Shown here piece by piece: positions 44,244 through 55,488 of a stretch of DNA of 64,000 bases (position 1 is the stretch's first letter; each line of letters starts with the position of its first letter). Made by a program: the position numbers and the translations under genes. The notes under the pieces were generated by a model. That model saw only the letters and a program-made list of their open reading frames with translations, ran no database searches and had not been told where the DNA came from. The stretch is taken from assembly GCA_021596325.1 (NCBI GenBank), contig JAKGDA010000031.1, positions 67,264 to 131,263 of the forward strand. The letters run 5' to 3'. Origin of the DNA: Parafenestella ontariensis (taxonomy: Eukaryota; Ascomycota; Dothideomycetes; Pleosporales; Cucurbitariaceae).

Positions 44244-45416
44244 ATGCAGCACACGATGAACTTTTCGCGACATTTGGCTTCGCAGAACATGATTGACGCT
44301 CGGCGATCTGTGCAGGCACCGCAGCTTCCCGAGCTGCCACCGCAGATTTCCTTGCGTGTCCCTCATGGTCGTCAGTCGGTCGCGGGTTCCCTAGACGGCG
44401 ACTCACTGCGCGCCTCTGCTGCAACGCTGCAAGAGCCATTTCACCAACCCGACTTCCAGTACCTGTCGATGGATAACGGTAGTGTTGGTTCAGACACGAT
44501 GGCGAATAACAAACAGCAGAATCAACAAGCCGTCATTGGCGCACCTGCCAGCGGTCGCAGCTCCTTCATACAGGACGCTCCCGCTCGGCAGCCTGCAAAG
44601 AAGGCGCGCTACTACAGCCATGCGCTTTCTGATGAGGACAAGCAGGCCCTCAGTACGGGTGAGAAGAACCACAACTTGAAAGAGTGGACGCCGAAAGACC
44701 TGGTCAACCATCACGAGGCGCGAAGGAACCTCGTCCCGCATGGGATGGACAAGCTGGACAGGAAGAATGCGCTCGCGGGCATCGAAAAAGATAAGCAGGA
44801 TAGTCAGCGCGCTCTTTCCAAGTTGAAGGACAAGGTACGTCGGTTTTCGAAGCTGCCGCGGATCAAGGTGACAGCTAACGATGGAAATGATGGAAAGAAC
44901 GACGACGAGCCTACTTACACACAACCTCACCATGGCTCGAAGTCAATGTATGACCTCCGCTCCTCAAGCGCACCGGCACCACAGCTTTCGCCCGTTTCCA
45001 TCTCCCCTCTCGCCCTAGCCGACCATCCTCCGCTAGACACGCGCACGGCACATACCCGTGCTGCAAGCAGCGGCGATTACTTCTCGCGCCCATCTCGTCC
45101 CATTTCATCGCATCCTTCTTCTGGCCACACGTCTGGTACATCGAGCCGTGTACGCAGCCCACTGTCGCAGGAAGTGCAGCCATTCCAGCACAATCCGCAG
45201 GTTACGTTTGACTCTTTCCTCGCGCCCCATAGGTTGGGTAAGGGCGAGGCGTATCGAGACTCTGATAACGCGAAGAAGCCGAAGACGCCGAAGGGTTCGC
45301 CGAAGGATTCACCTGCGGGTAGTCCTAAGCCATCGAAGAGACGTCTGAGCAAGATGCCGTCTATGCCGAGTCTGCGGAAGCGCAGCCCACAGCCTGATGC
45401 TTCTGAGGGTGAGTAG
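44244..45416 (+). CDS. Hypothetical disordered protein
   Basis: A single exon of 390 residues. A short ordered part lies near residues 120-215 (ARYYSHALSDEDKQALSTGE, then KEWTPKDLVNHHEARRNLVP and a Lys/Asp helical run). The rest is Ser/Pro-rich with many proline-directed sites and a basic tail (SKRRLSKMPSMPSLRKRSPQ). Composition and length are consistent with a real conserved fungal protein, but I cannot name it. Confidence 0.6.
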   Translation: MQHTMNFSRHLASQNMIDARRSVQAPQLPELPPQISLRVPHGRQSVAGSLDGDSLRASAATLQEPFHQPDFQYLSMDNGSVGSDTMANNKQQNQQAVIGAPASGRSSFIQDAPARQPAKKARYYSHALSDEDKQALSTGEKNHNLKEWTPKDLVNHHEARRNLVPHGMDKLDRKNALAGIEKDKQDSQRALSKLKDKVRRFSKLPRIKVTANDGNDGKNDDEPTYTQPHHGSKSMYDLRSSSAPAPQLSPVSISPLALADHPPLDTRTAHTRAASSGDYFSRPSRPISSHPSSGHTSGTSSRVRSPLSQEVQPFQHNPQVTFDSFLAPHRLGKGEAYRDSDNAKKPKTPKGSPKDSPAGSPKPSKRRLSKMPSMPSLRKRSPQPDASEGE

Positions 45417-46004
45417 CCAGTCCTCGGCACTGTGTTCAACAGTGAAGGAGGGGATATGCACCTTGCGAGAGCTTTTTGTTTAAGTTGAGCAGATTGTGAA
45501 GCTATCACATGGGATTATCGTCCCTCCAAGGTAATGGCGTTCGGTTCTTAGGGGCAAACTGATTTGAGAAACGTAATGAATCTGGAATGAAACAGAAGTC
45601 TCATATATGCTTGTGCTCCTTTTGATGTGGGTGAGACATAGATTCGTCAAGAAGTATCCATGGAGTGACTGAACGCGATGAAGTTTGAAGACCAATGCAT
45701 CTCCGCAGTTGACGAGAGCCCCCTGCCTGTCGTAGTCTTCCTCCATCAGCCCTTCCCTTCCCCTCCCTTCTACAATCATATCGAAAGGAATGATCAACAA
45801 ACTCACTCTCAAAAGATGCACCTCCTAGTCCTAACCCTCACCTTCCAACTAACTCGAACAGCAGGTGATACCAACAACAACGTGAAACTTCCACACGCTC
45901 TACATCTACATCTATTACCCAATATTTTCTCACTCTCGGAACACGTACACGCCGTCAGCGCATCACTCAGATCCAACATCACAAGTACAATTCGCTTCGA
46001 AACC
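45417..46004. other. Intergenic or 5' leader
   Basis: The frame of the next gene stays open from 45678, but the sequence there looks like leader. Nothing else seen. Confidence 0.35.
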
Positions 46005-46580
46005 ATGCCGAATAACTCCAACCTCAACTCCATCTCGGACTCCAAGCGCAGTACAACCACCACCACCACCAGCATCTCACCTCCCACCAACCACGTACCT
46101 TCTCAAAACGACGAAATGAACAGTACCAATCCAACGACGACGACATCGACGACGTCGAGTCTTTCACTCCACACTCCTGTATCGCCGGCAAACGGCGCTG
46201 AGACCTCTCGCAACTCTCGCACTCGCACTTGTACTTGTCCAGAAGATATTCATCCATCTGAATCTGAGATTGCCTCTGGATCTGAGTCTGCTGGAATTAA
46301 TAACTCCTCCAACAATAACAATGACAATAAGAACGACGACGACAACAACGATGATGGAAAGTCGAAAAACTGTAACAGGGCGGTTACGTTTGAGAGGTTT
46401 GTTGCGGAGGGGCAGTTTGGGGAACTTGATGGCAGTAGTGGTGATGGATATAGGGAGGGGAAAGGGAAAGAGGATAAGAGAAGGCTGGGTAGGGTTGGCT
46501 GGGGTGTGAAGAGTGTTGTAAAGGGTGTTGTAGGGAGGTTGGGTAGAGGGGTGAGAAAGAAAGTTGGGGTGGGGAAATAA
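46005..46580 (+). CDS. Hypothetical low-complexity protein
   Basis: 191 residues from ATG 46005 (MPNNSNLNSISDSKRS), chosen over the upstream Met at 45678. It is dominated by Thr and Ser runs, then Asn/Asp repeats (NNSSNNNNDNKNDDDNNDDG). The C-terminal 75 residues look more structured and strongly basic (AVTFERFVAEGQFGEL and GVKSVVKGVVGRLGRG). No family known to me. Confidence 0.42.
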   Translation: MPNNSNLNSISDSKRSTTTTTTSISPPTNHVPSQNDEMNSTNPTTTTSTTSSLSLHTPVSPANGAETSRNSRTRTCTCPEDIHPSESEIASGSESAGINNSSNNNNDNKNDDDNNDDGKSKNCNRAVTFERFVAEGQFGELDGSSGDGYREGKGKEDKRRLGRVGWGVKSVVKGVVGRLGRGVRKKVGVGK

Positions 46581-47283
46581 GACCAGGGTTGGTGAGGGAG
46601 TTTAGGGTGGTTAGGAGATTGGGTGATTAGTTGGATTGAAAACCGTGTCGACGTTGAGGAAGTGTCGCTCATACGATGCCATGGGTAGGATATGAGCGCT
46701 GCGCTGCGCTACGTATCGTAGATATAACAGACTACTAGTTTTGGATAACAGACATCTCTCCCACACCCCACAGCATAGCACACCACACCGCCTTGCGAAT
46801 GAATTAATACATATTTCATTTCATTTCATTTCGTTTCCTATCCTACCCTATCCTACTAATACCATATCATACCTGTAGCTCATTTTCAAGCAAGCGAACA
46901 TGCAGCATACGCCGTGTCCATGTTCTCCTCGCAAGTATCCTATCCAATGCTTGTCCAGTAAAAACGCCTGAGTCCAGTCCCTAACCATACCCAAACCAGC
47001 CGTTGTTTTGAAAGTCCGTTTGACTTGGGAGTGTACAAAGTGTATCCAATCCAACCGAGATTGTACAAAGATATGTGGGAGGAAGAGAAAGATACAACAA
47101 ACACAAGGGGGGGTGGGGGGCAGCGCTTGAACGCCAGACCCCCTTTCCTACCCGCGGGAATAGACAGACAGACAAATAGACAGGACGAGTAGAACTCCAC
47201 AGTGCGCCCAAAGAGAACAACGTTCGTCCAATCTCCGCTCACTCAGACAGTCGGAGGTAGAACAACAAAGCCATTTACAACTC
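46581..47283. other. Convergent 3' regions
   Basis: 3' flanks of the low-complexity gene and Bit61, containing a pentamer microsatellite. No gene recognised. Confidence 0.4.
46813..46856. repeat. Pentanucleotide microsatellites (TTTCA)n and (CCTAT)n
   Basis: About four TTTCA units followed directly by three or more CCTA(T/C)-type units, in the 3' intergenic region. Confidence 0.75.
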
Positions 47284-49797
47284 TCAAGCACCCACCCCCG
47301 GCACACTCAGCCCCCCACCAGCAGCAGCAGCAAGATTCAAACTGAACCCCCCACCACCACCACCACCCCCATTCCCCCTCGACCTGGGCCCGACAAAACC
47401 CTGTCTCTGCCTCCCCGTGCGTCCCCTCCCCAGCCAATTATACTTCAACTCTTTATTCAGCCTGCCAATCTTATCCTGCGCCTCATCGCCCGACTGCAGA
47501 CTAACCAGCACGCTAACACACTGCAGCATGCGGCCGACTGTCTCGGTGACTTTGGCAGAGTCCATGGGTTGCTGGCGGAGGGAGGCGGGGATGTTGTTTG
47601 AGTGCGGGTGGAGATGGTGGATGGTGGGCGCGTGTTGCGAGGGGTTAGAGGAGAAGGAGCCGGCGGAGGTGTTTGATGTAGCTCGAGAGCGGGTGGAGGC
47701 GAAGGTCGACGAGGTCATGGAGGTGGTGCTTTCGAGGTAGCCGCCGCTGCTCTGGCTGGCGGAGTTGAGACTGCCGAGTTGGAGGTCGTTTGCGGATCCG
47801 GCTGTGCCTGGGCGGATGTTGTCGTTTGGTAGCGGAGAAGGAGATTCGAGGCCTGCGTTTAGATTCTCAAGGCTTAGTCGTGAGAAGATTGCCATGAGGG
47901 CTTCGTAGCGGGGGAGGATGACGATGTCGCGGAACATGAGGAGGGTGATGCGGCGGACTTCGAGTTCTCCGAGGATGGGTATGTTTTTGTTGTCCGGGCT
48001 CTTGGTGTTCATTTCATCTGGCAGCATGACGCCCCAGAACTCTGCTGCTTGCGCCGATGTCATGATGCCGGAGCCTCGGAATTCGAGATCTAGGGGAAGA
48101 AACACTGCTTGTAGGAACGGAAGAATGGTGGTGAATACAACAAGCCACATTTCTACCAAATGTGGGATGAGTCGGTCGTCAGGTACGTGTCGTAAAGTCT
48201 GATCAAGCGAGCCAAATCCGGTTTGGAGGAGCTCGTTCAAGTCTTCAATGAGAATGATGGGAGATCGCTTGTGTATACAACGCTTGATGTGCACAGTAAC
48301 CAAGGCGTTGAAATCCTCAACAGGCGGTCGTGGGTCCTCGCCTTCAAAGATCAATAATACTCGCGCTTTCAGCAACGGCCATGCATCGTCGGGTGACAGG
48401 CCGTTGATACCAAATGAGCTTCCAAGGTGATACATTTCAGTTGTGTGTGATATTGTTTGTCCAGTTGGCGCGAGGTTCGGTGTTGTGGCTATACTGCTTG
48501 CTAGTGACGGCCATTCTGACCGTTCGGTGCTAAATGACTGATTCCGTTCTCGATATGGCGGATCGAGTTGTGCGTCTAGATACGCGGCAGCTTTCTCCTC
48601 CTTCTTGGCGCGTCTAAGATGACGACCACCGTGTCTGAGATCTAGACCAGTCACCGAGCCAGCGAATGTGTTCGAATGACCTGGGGATGATGGCGCAGCA
48701 AAAGAATACAGCGGTTGCGGCGCACTCGGATCCGTTGGTCTTGAATTGCTGTTCGCCGAAGACAGTGGAAGAGCATATTCATCTTTGTCCTTTAGTTTAT
48801 GCTTCTGCCGCGATAAAAAGTGGTGCTTGTGCTTCTCCTCCTTCCTCTCCGGGGGCAAAAAGGAGTCACTCCGAGGCGGCACCAATGTCGAAGTGGATGC
48901 ATTCGCAGAAGAATACATGGAAGCGGTACTACTGCTAATGCCTGAATCCACCAAACTCGTCGTCGACTGATTCATCATGATGCGATTCAATGCCTGCGAA
49001 CTATGAATACCAATTCCAATCTTGCCCGGTGATGGTAGTGCGGGATATTTGTTGTCCGTCCTGTTGTCCACCTTGATGCTCTTCGGTTTCGACGAGAACA
49101 GCTTCATCTTGCTCTTTCCCTCCTTCGGCCTCTGTAGCTGTAGTGGCTCCTGGTTTGACGCTGGCTTGGGAGATCCATGCCCGACGGGTGGCAGGCCTTC
49201 TATGCCCGGCGAATGCATCGGACTCCTCGGAAAGGCAACATTCGCTGCCGTTGTGGCTGCCATCCTGCCTCCCATGACCCCATTCTGGTACGTCATGCCA
49301 TTCGTCTTGAACGTAACGGTCGCTTGTCCCGGCATTGGTGGGCTCATGGGCTGTCCTCTTCCTGTGGGCGCAGCGTCACCGGGGGCGGGTATTGTGGTGG
49401 AGCGCTTCCTGTTGTGCTGCGAGTTCTGGGCATAAGCTGCCTGGGCTGCAATCTGCGAGGCAGTGAGCTGGGTGGGCGCGGCCATATTACCGTCGCCGCG
49501 TGCGCTCGACAAGCTGGGCTCGAAGTAACCCTGCGATCTCTGTCTCGGGCGGTGGCCTAGCTGGGCGCCAATGCTACTCTGACTCTGGGTTGCATCGCGG
49601 ACAATGGCTGGGCGCGAGTAGTTCTGGGGCGGCGCGGGGCCTGCAGCGGTTGTGGGGGATTTGGCAGGCAAGGGAGACCGGCGTTGTTGTTGCAGCGTCA
49701 CCTGGCTCCCGTCCGAGTCCGAGTCCGAGTCATCGAGCGAGGATTCCGGGCGGCGAATACTGGGCGTGAGTGGAGGAGGAGGAGAGGCGGAGGACAT
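47284..49797 (-). CDS. bit61: TORC2 subunit, HbrB/Bit61 family
   Basis: A single exon of 837 residues from ATG 49797 (MSSASPPPPLTPSIRR). Residues 1 to about 450 are disordered (Ser/Pro/Gln) with an acidic DDSDSDSDGS. The HbrB domain lies at about 465-650: DAWPLLKARVLLIFEGEDPR, NALVTVHIKRCI, EDLNELLQTGFGSLDQTLRH, MWLVVFTTILPFLQAVFLPL and EVRRITLLMFRDIVILPRYE. This is the Bit61/Bit2/PRR5 subunit family of TOR complex 2, which controls actin polarity, membrane stress and hyphal branching (hbrB was named for hyperbranching in Aspergillus). The tail includes a Gly-rich run. It is divergent from Gon7. Confidence 0.9.
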   Translation of the reverse strand: MSSASPPPPLTPSIRRPESSLDDSDSDSDGSQVTLQQQRRSPLPAKSPTTAAGPAPPQNYSRPAIVRDATQSQSSIGAQLGHRPRQRSQGYFEPSLSSARGDGNMAAPTQLTASQIAAQAAYAQNSQHNRKRSTTIPAPGDAAPTGRGQPMSPPMPGQATVTFKTNGMTYQNGVMGGRMAATTAANVAFPRSPMHSPGIEGLPPVGHGSPKPASNQEPLQLQRPKEGKSKMKLFSSKPKSIKVDNRTDNKYPALPSPGKIGIGIHSSQALNRIMMNQSTTSLVDSGISSSTASMYSSANASTSTLVPPRSDSFLPPERKEEKHKHHFLSRQKHKLKDKDEYALPLSSANSNSRPTDPSAPQPLYSFAAPSSPGHSNTFAGSVTGLDLRHGGRHLRRAKKEEKAAAYLDAQLDPPYRERNQSFSTERSEWPSLASSIATTPNLAPTGQTISHTTEMYHLGSSFGINGLSPDDAWPLLKARVLLIFEGEDPRPPVEDFNALVTVHIKRCIHKRSPIILIEDLNELLQTGFGSLDQTLRHVPDDRLIPHLVEMWLVVFTTILPFLQAVFLPLDLEFRGSGIMTSAQAAEFWGVMLPDEMNTKSPDNKNIPILGELEVRRITLLMFRDIVILPRYEALMAIFSRLSLENLNAGLESPSPLPNDNIRPGTAGSANDLQLGSLNSASQSSGGYLESTTSMTSSTFASTRSRATSNTSAGSFSSNPSQHAPTIHHLHPHSNNIPASLRQQPMDSAKVTETVGRMLQCVSVLVSLQSGDEAQDKIGRLNKELKYNWLGRGRTGRQRQGFVGPRSRGNGGGGGGGGFSLNLAAAAGGGLSVPGVGA

Positions 49798-50211
49798 TGT
49801 GGGCCGTGGCACTGCAGGACGGGTCGTGGTACCGCGGAGAGCAGCTATGCGACGGGGTGGCTGTTAAGGACGCAGGGTCAAGGTACAAGAGCATGCGAGC
49901 GACACACGGCGTTATGCGGGCGGTGGGGGGTTGATAGAAGGAATAGAGGCGTCTATATTGTTGGGTCCATGGCCGGCATGGAGTGAAGAGCGGAAACACG
50001 AGGAGATACAGACATTGGAGAGGTGCGGCGACGGCTGACGTTCACTGAAGCGTCGTCGTGCCATGAAGCGTGCATCGATCGACGCCTAGTGGCGGTGCTC
50101 AAGCTATTCACCCCCGCCAGGTTCCACCCTCGCCGTTTCACACCTCTCAAATCACACACTGAAACAATTACCATCGAACGAGTGGCCGAAAATAGACACA
50201 GTCCGACAACG
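49798..50211. other. Divergent promoter of bit61 and gon7
   Basis: Short shared promoter, about 410 bp. Nothing else seen. Confidence 0.4.
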
Positions 50212-50463
50212 ATGCCCTCTCTCACAGCGACATACACGGCCCCCACCTCCTCGGCGCAAACCTTCTCCTCCGAGCTGCCCGCCATCCCGTCCACCGCCCC
50301 GACCGCAGAACGCGTCGCATACCTCGCTGAGCTTCAGGCCTCGCTACGGACCCTTCAAAGCGATGTCAACACCTTCTTGACGCAGAAGATGGCCGACGAC
50401 AAGGCTGCGGATGACGCAAAGGCAGAGGAGACTTATGGAGAGGAAGTAGTTGACGAGGATTGA
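50212..50463 (+). CDS. gon7: KEOPS/EKC complex subunit Gon7
   Basis: An intronless 83-residue protein. It starts MPSLTATYTAPTSSAQTFS and has a helix AERVAYLAELQASLRTLQSD followed by VNTFLTQKMADDKAADDAK and an acidic tail EETYGEEVVDED, which is the layout of fungal Gon7. Gon7 stabilises Pcc1 in KEOPS, the complex that makes the t6A modification on tRNA. The frame continues upstream without an ATG, so the start at 50212 is the only natural one. It converges on Vps39, with 102 bp between the stops. Confidence 0.85.
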   Translation: MPSLTATYTAPTSSAQTFSSELPAIPSTAPTAERVAYLAELQASLRTLQSDVNTFLTQKMADDKAADDAKAEETYGEEVVDED

Positions 50464-50565
50464 ATTATGCACCAGGCAGTGTTCCTACAAATTACAGCGG
50501 CTATCATCCTACACGACCGAGCCAACCTCCATACTATCCAGCCTACACGCAACCGCCGCCTACGA

Positions 50566-53500
50566 CTACCGCCAGCCAACACCCCCACTCGTCCTCCGCC
50601 CAACACTCCCCCTCATACACCCACTATGCACCACGCTGTTGTCCGGGTACACTCTGATCGCACTCCCCCCAAACCTTTTATGACAAACTGCGCAATGTCG
50701 ATCCTCATCAATCACCACCCTTCTGTTCAAGCCGCCCGGCACGCGGCGCCCGAATTTATCCTTCTTGCTTTCGCCTAACAGGACAGCAGCCTCGACCGCC
50801 ACCTTCTCCACCCCCCGGAGTTTGGCAACAATTCGCTCTTCGTTCAACATGGAATTCGCATTCCGAATACGCCCAAAGAAGTAACTCTCCAGATCCTTGA
50901 CTGGTAGAGTCGCGGGTATGAGATCGAGTGTTGTCGACGCAGGGAGGCGGGCGCCGTGTTTACTCAGCAAATCAAGCGCTGGTGGCCAGTTGGGTTGATT
51001 GGGAGGTGGAGGCGCAAGGTACAAGGCTAAGAGGACGTGGTAGATGGACGGTTCTGCCTCTGAGGAGGGCTGCGGCGCTGTAATGTAGACTTGGTTGCAG
51101 TATCTGTAGGGTTAGTATATCTGTGGCAAGGGGATGAGAGAGACGCTTACTCTTCCGCTTTCTGGTAGTCTTTCATCTGGAAGACGTAGATATGCAATGC
51201 CTGCTTGTGCTGCCCCATCTTGCTTAACACAATAGCCCGTGTTTCGTAATAGTCGGGATCTTGTGCATGTATTAGTACACCCTAGAGCATATAGATCATG
51301 TATATACGTACCATTCGACGGCAACTGCTGAAACACACGGTACTTGTTGTACTGCACACTCGTCCTCAAAAACACCTCCAACCTCTCCTTCCACTCCGCT
51401 TTCTCCTTCTCATCAACGAACTCTCCGCTCCTCAACCTCTCAAGGAACAAATCAACAAGCCTCTGGTGGAAATCCGGCTCGGTTTCATTCAACTCCTCGA
51501 TGATATGCTCCAGGTACTTGACCGCGAGCTTGAGATCAATCCGCTGGAGGAACTCGAGCACTTCGGGCCTCGGCAGCGTTTCGGCATTCTCCGTGTCCGC
51601 TAGGAAAACGTCCATGCCTAGTGTTGGATCCATATGCAGCGGCCATTCGGCGAATTCGAGAATCAGGTCGATCATCTCGGGTGGTAGTTGTTGGAGGTAG
51701 CCGACGGTACGCTGTGGGCCTTGCAGTGCGGGCGAGACTTCTTCGTCTGCCTCGTTCTTGCCGAATTTCTCTAGCAGCTCCAACGCTTGTCGATGTAGTC
51801 TTTTGCCGTGCAGGAAGTCGATGAGATCTGCATAGCGGCCCGTTTCGTATAGCTTCTCCTGTACGACATCTGGCTCGCAGAAGTTTGGGAGGCGGAACAA
51901 GGAGCCAGCGAGACTGGGGCTGGCGATCATATAAGCCCGAAAGAGCGTAGTATCTACAAGCTGTGCTACATCCAAGAGCTTTGCTTTCCAATCATCAGGA
52001 CTCTGCGGCGATGTGTCCTCTAAGAAGTAGTGGAAAGGCGGTTTGTAGTCCTCGGTTTGACTTTCGCTCGTGGCAGGGAGAGGCTCCTTCAGATTTCCGT
52101 CCTCACCGAGGTAGCGCTTGATCTGAACACGACATTGGGCAAGGAATGATTGTAGCGCCCGTACAGAATCCTTAAAGTCCTTTTCTGCAAGTTGCTTGTC
52201 GGGCTGTGCTGATTCTGTCGGCTTTCGCTTGATGCTTGATGTCTCAGCCGCATCGTCTTTGGCCGAAGAGGTGCGGATGGAGGCAGCGTCTGAGTCTGTC
52301 TTTTTATGTCCGCCGCCGACTAGTCTGCCCATCATCGATCGGCCAATCGTGGGAGCAGAGGCAGGGGCAGGTGTGCTCTCCTTGCTCTCACTCGCAGTCT
52401 TGTCACCATTCGTCTCTTCCTCGTCGACTACGCTCCCATCACCCTTCACACTCTCCTCTGCCACTAGGTGGCCAGCGATAGATCGAGGGTACAGCATAAT
52501 GACCCGCTCCGGCGGGGCTTTGGCGCCCGTGAAAAGGTCCATCGCTTCGTGGTACTTCTTTTGGTCAAAGAGCGCTTGTGCCTTGAGCATCTGGATATCT
52601 CGTACTCGGCCTTCCTTATCAAGTAGTAGAGTGTCTTCAAGCATATTGAGTAGGCTCAAAGCCTCGTCATAGCGCCCGTTTGCAACAAGTTCATCAATCT
52701 GTGTCTCGTAGCTCTGTGCTCCCATCCTCCATATGCATCTGTCGCTCGCCACCAAGAAGCCTTTGCCAGCATGAGCCAAGCTGATGTTCGGTTGCGGTAC
52801 GTGAAGGAAGGTAACGTTCGGCAGAGATATCGACTGCAGCAAGTTGAGTGTGTCCGGATTCCTGACTTCCAAACTCCCTTTCGACGGCGGCTGCAGCGCA
52901 AGCATGTATGGGTAGGAGTAGGCGATGGTCTCGGGAGCCGAGGGCCAGGGCACTTGTCGCTTCTCGATCGCGTTTCCGTCTGTATCGATGAACAAGCTGT
53001 TCACGTCCTTGGCAAGCAGCAACTCTCCCTCTCCGAGTCGTGTCGCAAGCGGCTTAGGAACCCAGCTGCCCATGCCCATATAGCCCATGCCGGACGATGA
53101 TACAGCGCCGAAGCGTGCGCCCCCTTGGCCGCCAGCCTCTCCCAGCGCGCCTGGCTTCACAATGTCTTGAACCTCCTGGTTCTCGATGTTGACCAGGACG
53201 AAACCAGGGTCCATGCCGGCAACAATCTTCGTCCCCGTCGCCCATGTCAAGCTCTTGACAGAAGCAATAAGCGAGATTTCTATGGCGTCGCCAGTGATTT
53301 CCATATCCTGCCAGGTCCATAGTATGATCTTCCTCTTGACCGCAACCGCCAGTCTGCTTACGATCGAGGGTATTCCCGTAGTCGGGTCCTTCACTATGTT
53401 GCTAGCCGCCGCGAAAGCTGTAGCGCCTCTTGTCTTCTCCAATTTTTCCTGCAGGGCATATGTTTGCAGGTCGTGAATTGAAACATGACCATCCGACAAC

Positions 53501-53867
53501 GAGACAAGGATGTTGGCTTCTTTGATGATGGCTAGCTGCTGTATCGGGCGACGCGAGAACTTGTCCTCTTCGCGGAGGAGATCTGCGGGCTTGGGCTTGG
53601 GCTTGGGCGTGGGAGGTTCGGGCTGGTCGCCGTTTTGGTCGCCATTTTGCTTCTGGTCGGACTCGGTGTCTTCGATCTGTTCGTTGATGCGGTAGATGCG
53701 TAGAGATCCAGTATTAAGTCCTACAAGCACGCGGTCGCCTGCTGCCGTTAGTATCCCCTTCCGCGAGCTGGGGAGAGCTGCATACCGTAGGCAAGGATCG
53801 ACTCGATCTTGGACTTGTCGCGCTGTTTGAGCTCGACAATGGGTCGAGCGGTGAAGGCGGACAGCAT
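50566..53867 (-). CDS. vps39: HOPS tethering subunit Vps39/Vam6
   Basis: Four exons (53867-53786, 53738-51312, 51259-51151, 51103-50566), 1051 residues. It begins MLSAFTARPIVELKQRDK and its first 350 residues form the citron-homology (CNH) beta-propeller. The middle has TPR/clathrin-like repeats (YDEALSLLNMLEDTLLLDKE, ADLIDFLHGKRLHRQALELL). The C-terminus is a Vps39-type zinc motif with CAVCHKRFGGSAIRVYPDNS followed by HSGC. In HOPS the protein binds Rab7/Ypt7 and bridges vacuole fusion, and in vCLAMP it also links vacuole and mitochondria. An acidic/Pro insert with KPKPKP repeats near residue 70 and a long disordered Ser/Glu insert near 470 are outside the fold. Confidence 0.94.
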
Positions 53868-55488
53868 GATAGGCGTCACTGTGTGGGTAAGTTCATTTGA
53901 ATATGTGTTCGTCGCTATGCGACCATGGTTTTGCGCAACGAGAGCTCCATGAGTGTTGATGAATGGTGGGAGCTCGGCGGAGATGCATCGTCATTGCCGC
54001 GGCCACCTAGAGCTTGGGCTAGCGCAAAGCAGCCACGTGCAACCATATCCGCTTCAGAGCAGACATCCTCGTGTTGAAGTCTCATGTCACCACTCGTGGG
54101 AACATATTCTTCAATGGTATGGTATGTATTGATAATCTATCTAGGGGTGCCCTGCCCGATTAATAGGCCTGTAGAGCAAACAAACACAAAGAGAGAGTGT
54201 TGCTGTCTTAGCGAGCGTGTGAAGTGAAGTAACTCCAAGAAGGGCGAGGAGCATAGGCTGGAGGAGGATCGTTCAATTTGCTATCGATGGCCCTTCCGAA
54301 ATTTACAATCTGAGCCAGGCCATCTCTCCCCCATTTTTACACCCACAAACGAGCCACTCGAGTGGGTTCCGTTTACTCCAAACAGGACCATTGAGCACCA
54401 CCACCATCCTCGAAAACGAACGTCCTTGCTAGTCCCGGGCGCAAGCGCCACGGGATCACGTCGAAGCGGCGCGAGTGCGCAAAACCAACCCTTCATCCAG
54501 GGGACGAGGATTCTTCAACCGTCCGTACAAAACAGCACAAAAATGTCAACTTTCAACTCAACATGATCTCCATCTCTTCCAATATGGCCCTCCAAAGATC
54601 GGAAGATAGGAAAACAGGAGGAAAGCATAACGCTTGTTACCAATCAGCACACATCTTCTCCGTCTCCCCCCAGCAACAGCCGCATCGGGTGCAAAGCATA
54701 CAAAGCCAGAAGGGCCGGTGAGTTAACGGGATCGGAGAGAGAAGTGGCGAATGAGCGAGTCATATCCACATATTGCCGGTTCATGTCAGCACACATCACT
54801 ACGGGTCCATTGCATCCCTCTAGCCATTATGACACATTGAGGTCAAGTCGAGCGCGCCAAGCGGGCAAGCCACGGCGAGGCGGGGTCGAAGTGATGCAGC
54901 GTCAAAGTGCGAATGGGTAGAGGGGAAATGGAGGCGTAGGAGGGCTGGCAGCGGATTCAGGCGTAAGGGACCTCGGGAACAGACATACTCAAGGAGATAT
55001 ACACAACCTCATCAATGAAAGACGAAAAAAACATTCGTAGAGCGACTTTGAAACAAATCTTGCGAGAAAAGAAATGTAAGAGATTGACTTGGTAGGAAAG
55101 TTGTCTACAGTGCTTCGCTCTCACTCAAAAAGACGATGAGGGGATATCAATCCAACGCACGCCCGCAAGGCAGAGCAATGACACATAAAAAATAAACACA
55201 GGTATTACATGGGGGTATTTAACAAGAGAATGTAAAATGAAACACCAGACACATGGCCACGGAGAAGCAAGCTTCATCAACGCGGGCAGGTGCCATGTTC
55301 TTCTTCAGAGAGCGTAATCGCATCATCGTGAAGGAACAAAAAACTTCAAGGGATTCCACGGTTCGGTCTGAGCAATTACGGCTCATCACGAGTCGGGTAT
55401 TGACAGTAACCCATTGCCGTTTGCCGGGAGACTCAGAAGGCAAGCCAAAAGGTCAGGTGGCAAGCGACGGGTTATCGACAGAATGGAT
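53868..55488. other. Intergenic, vps39 promoter and prm1 3' region
   Basis: About 1.6 kb. Only short open frames, no repeats or domains seen. The prm1 3' UTR probably takes the right half. Confidence 0.4.

Noticed and set aside
47330..47380. GGT/CCA-type trinucleotide run as an independent microsatellite
   Set aside because: It encodes the Gly-rich tail of Bit61 in frame and is explained by the gene.
50023..50211. In-frame upstream extension of gon7
   Set aside because: Open but begins without an ATG and encodes no Gon7-like sequence; the ATG at 50212 matches the family start.
53585..53612. GGGCTT tandem repeat
   Set aside because: Codes for the KPKPKP segment of Vps39; a coding low-complexity run.
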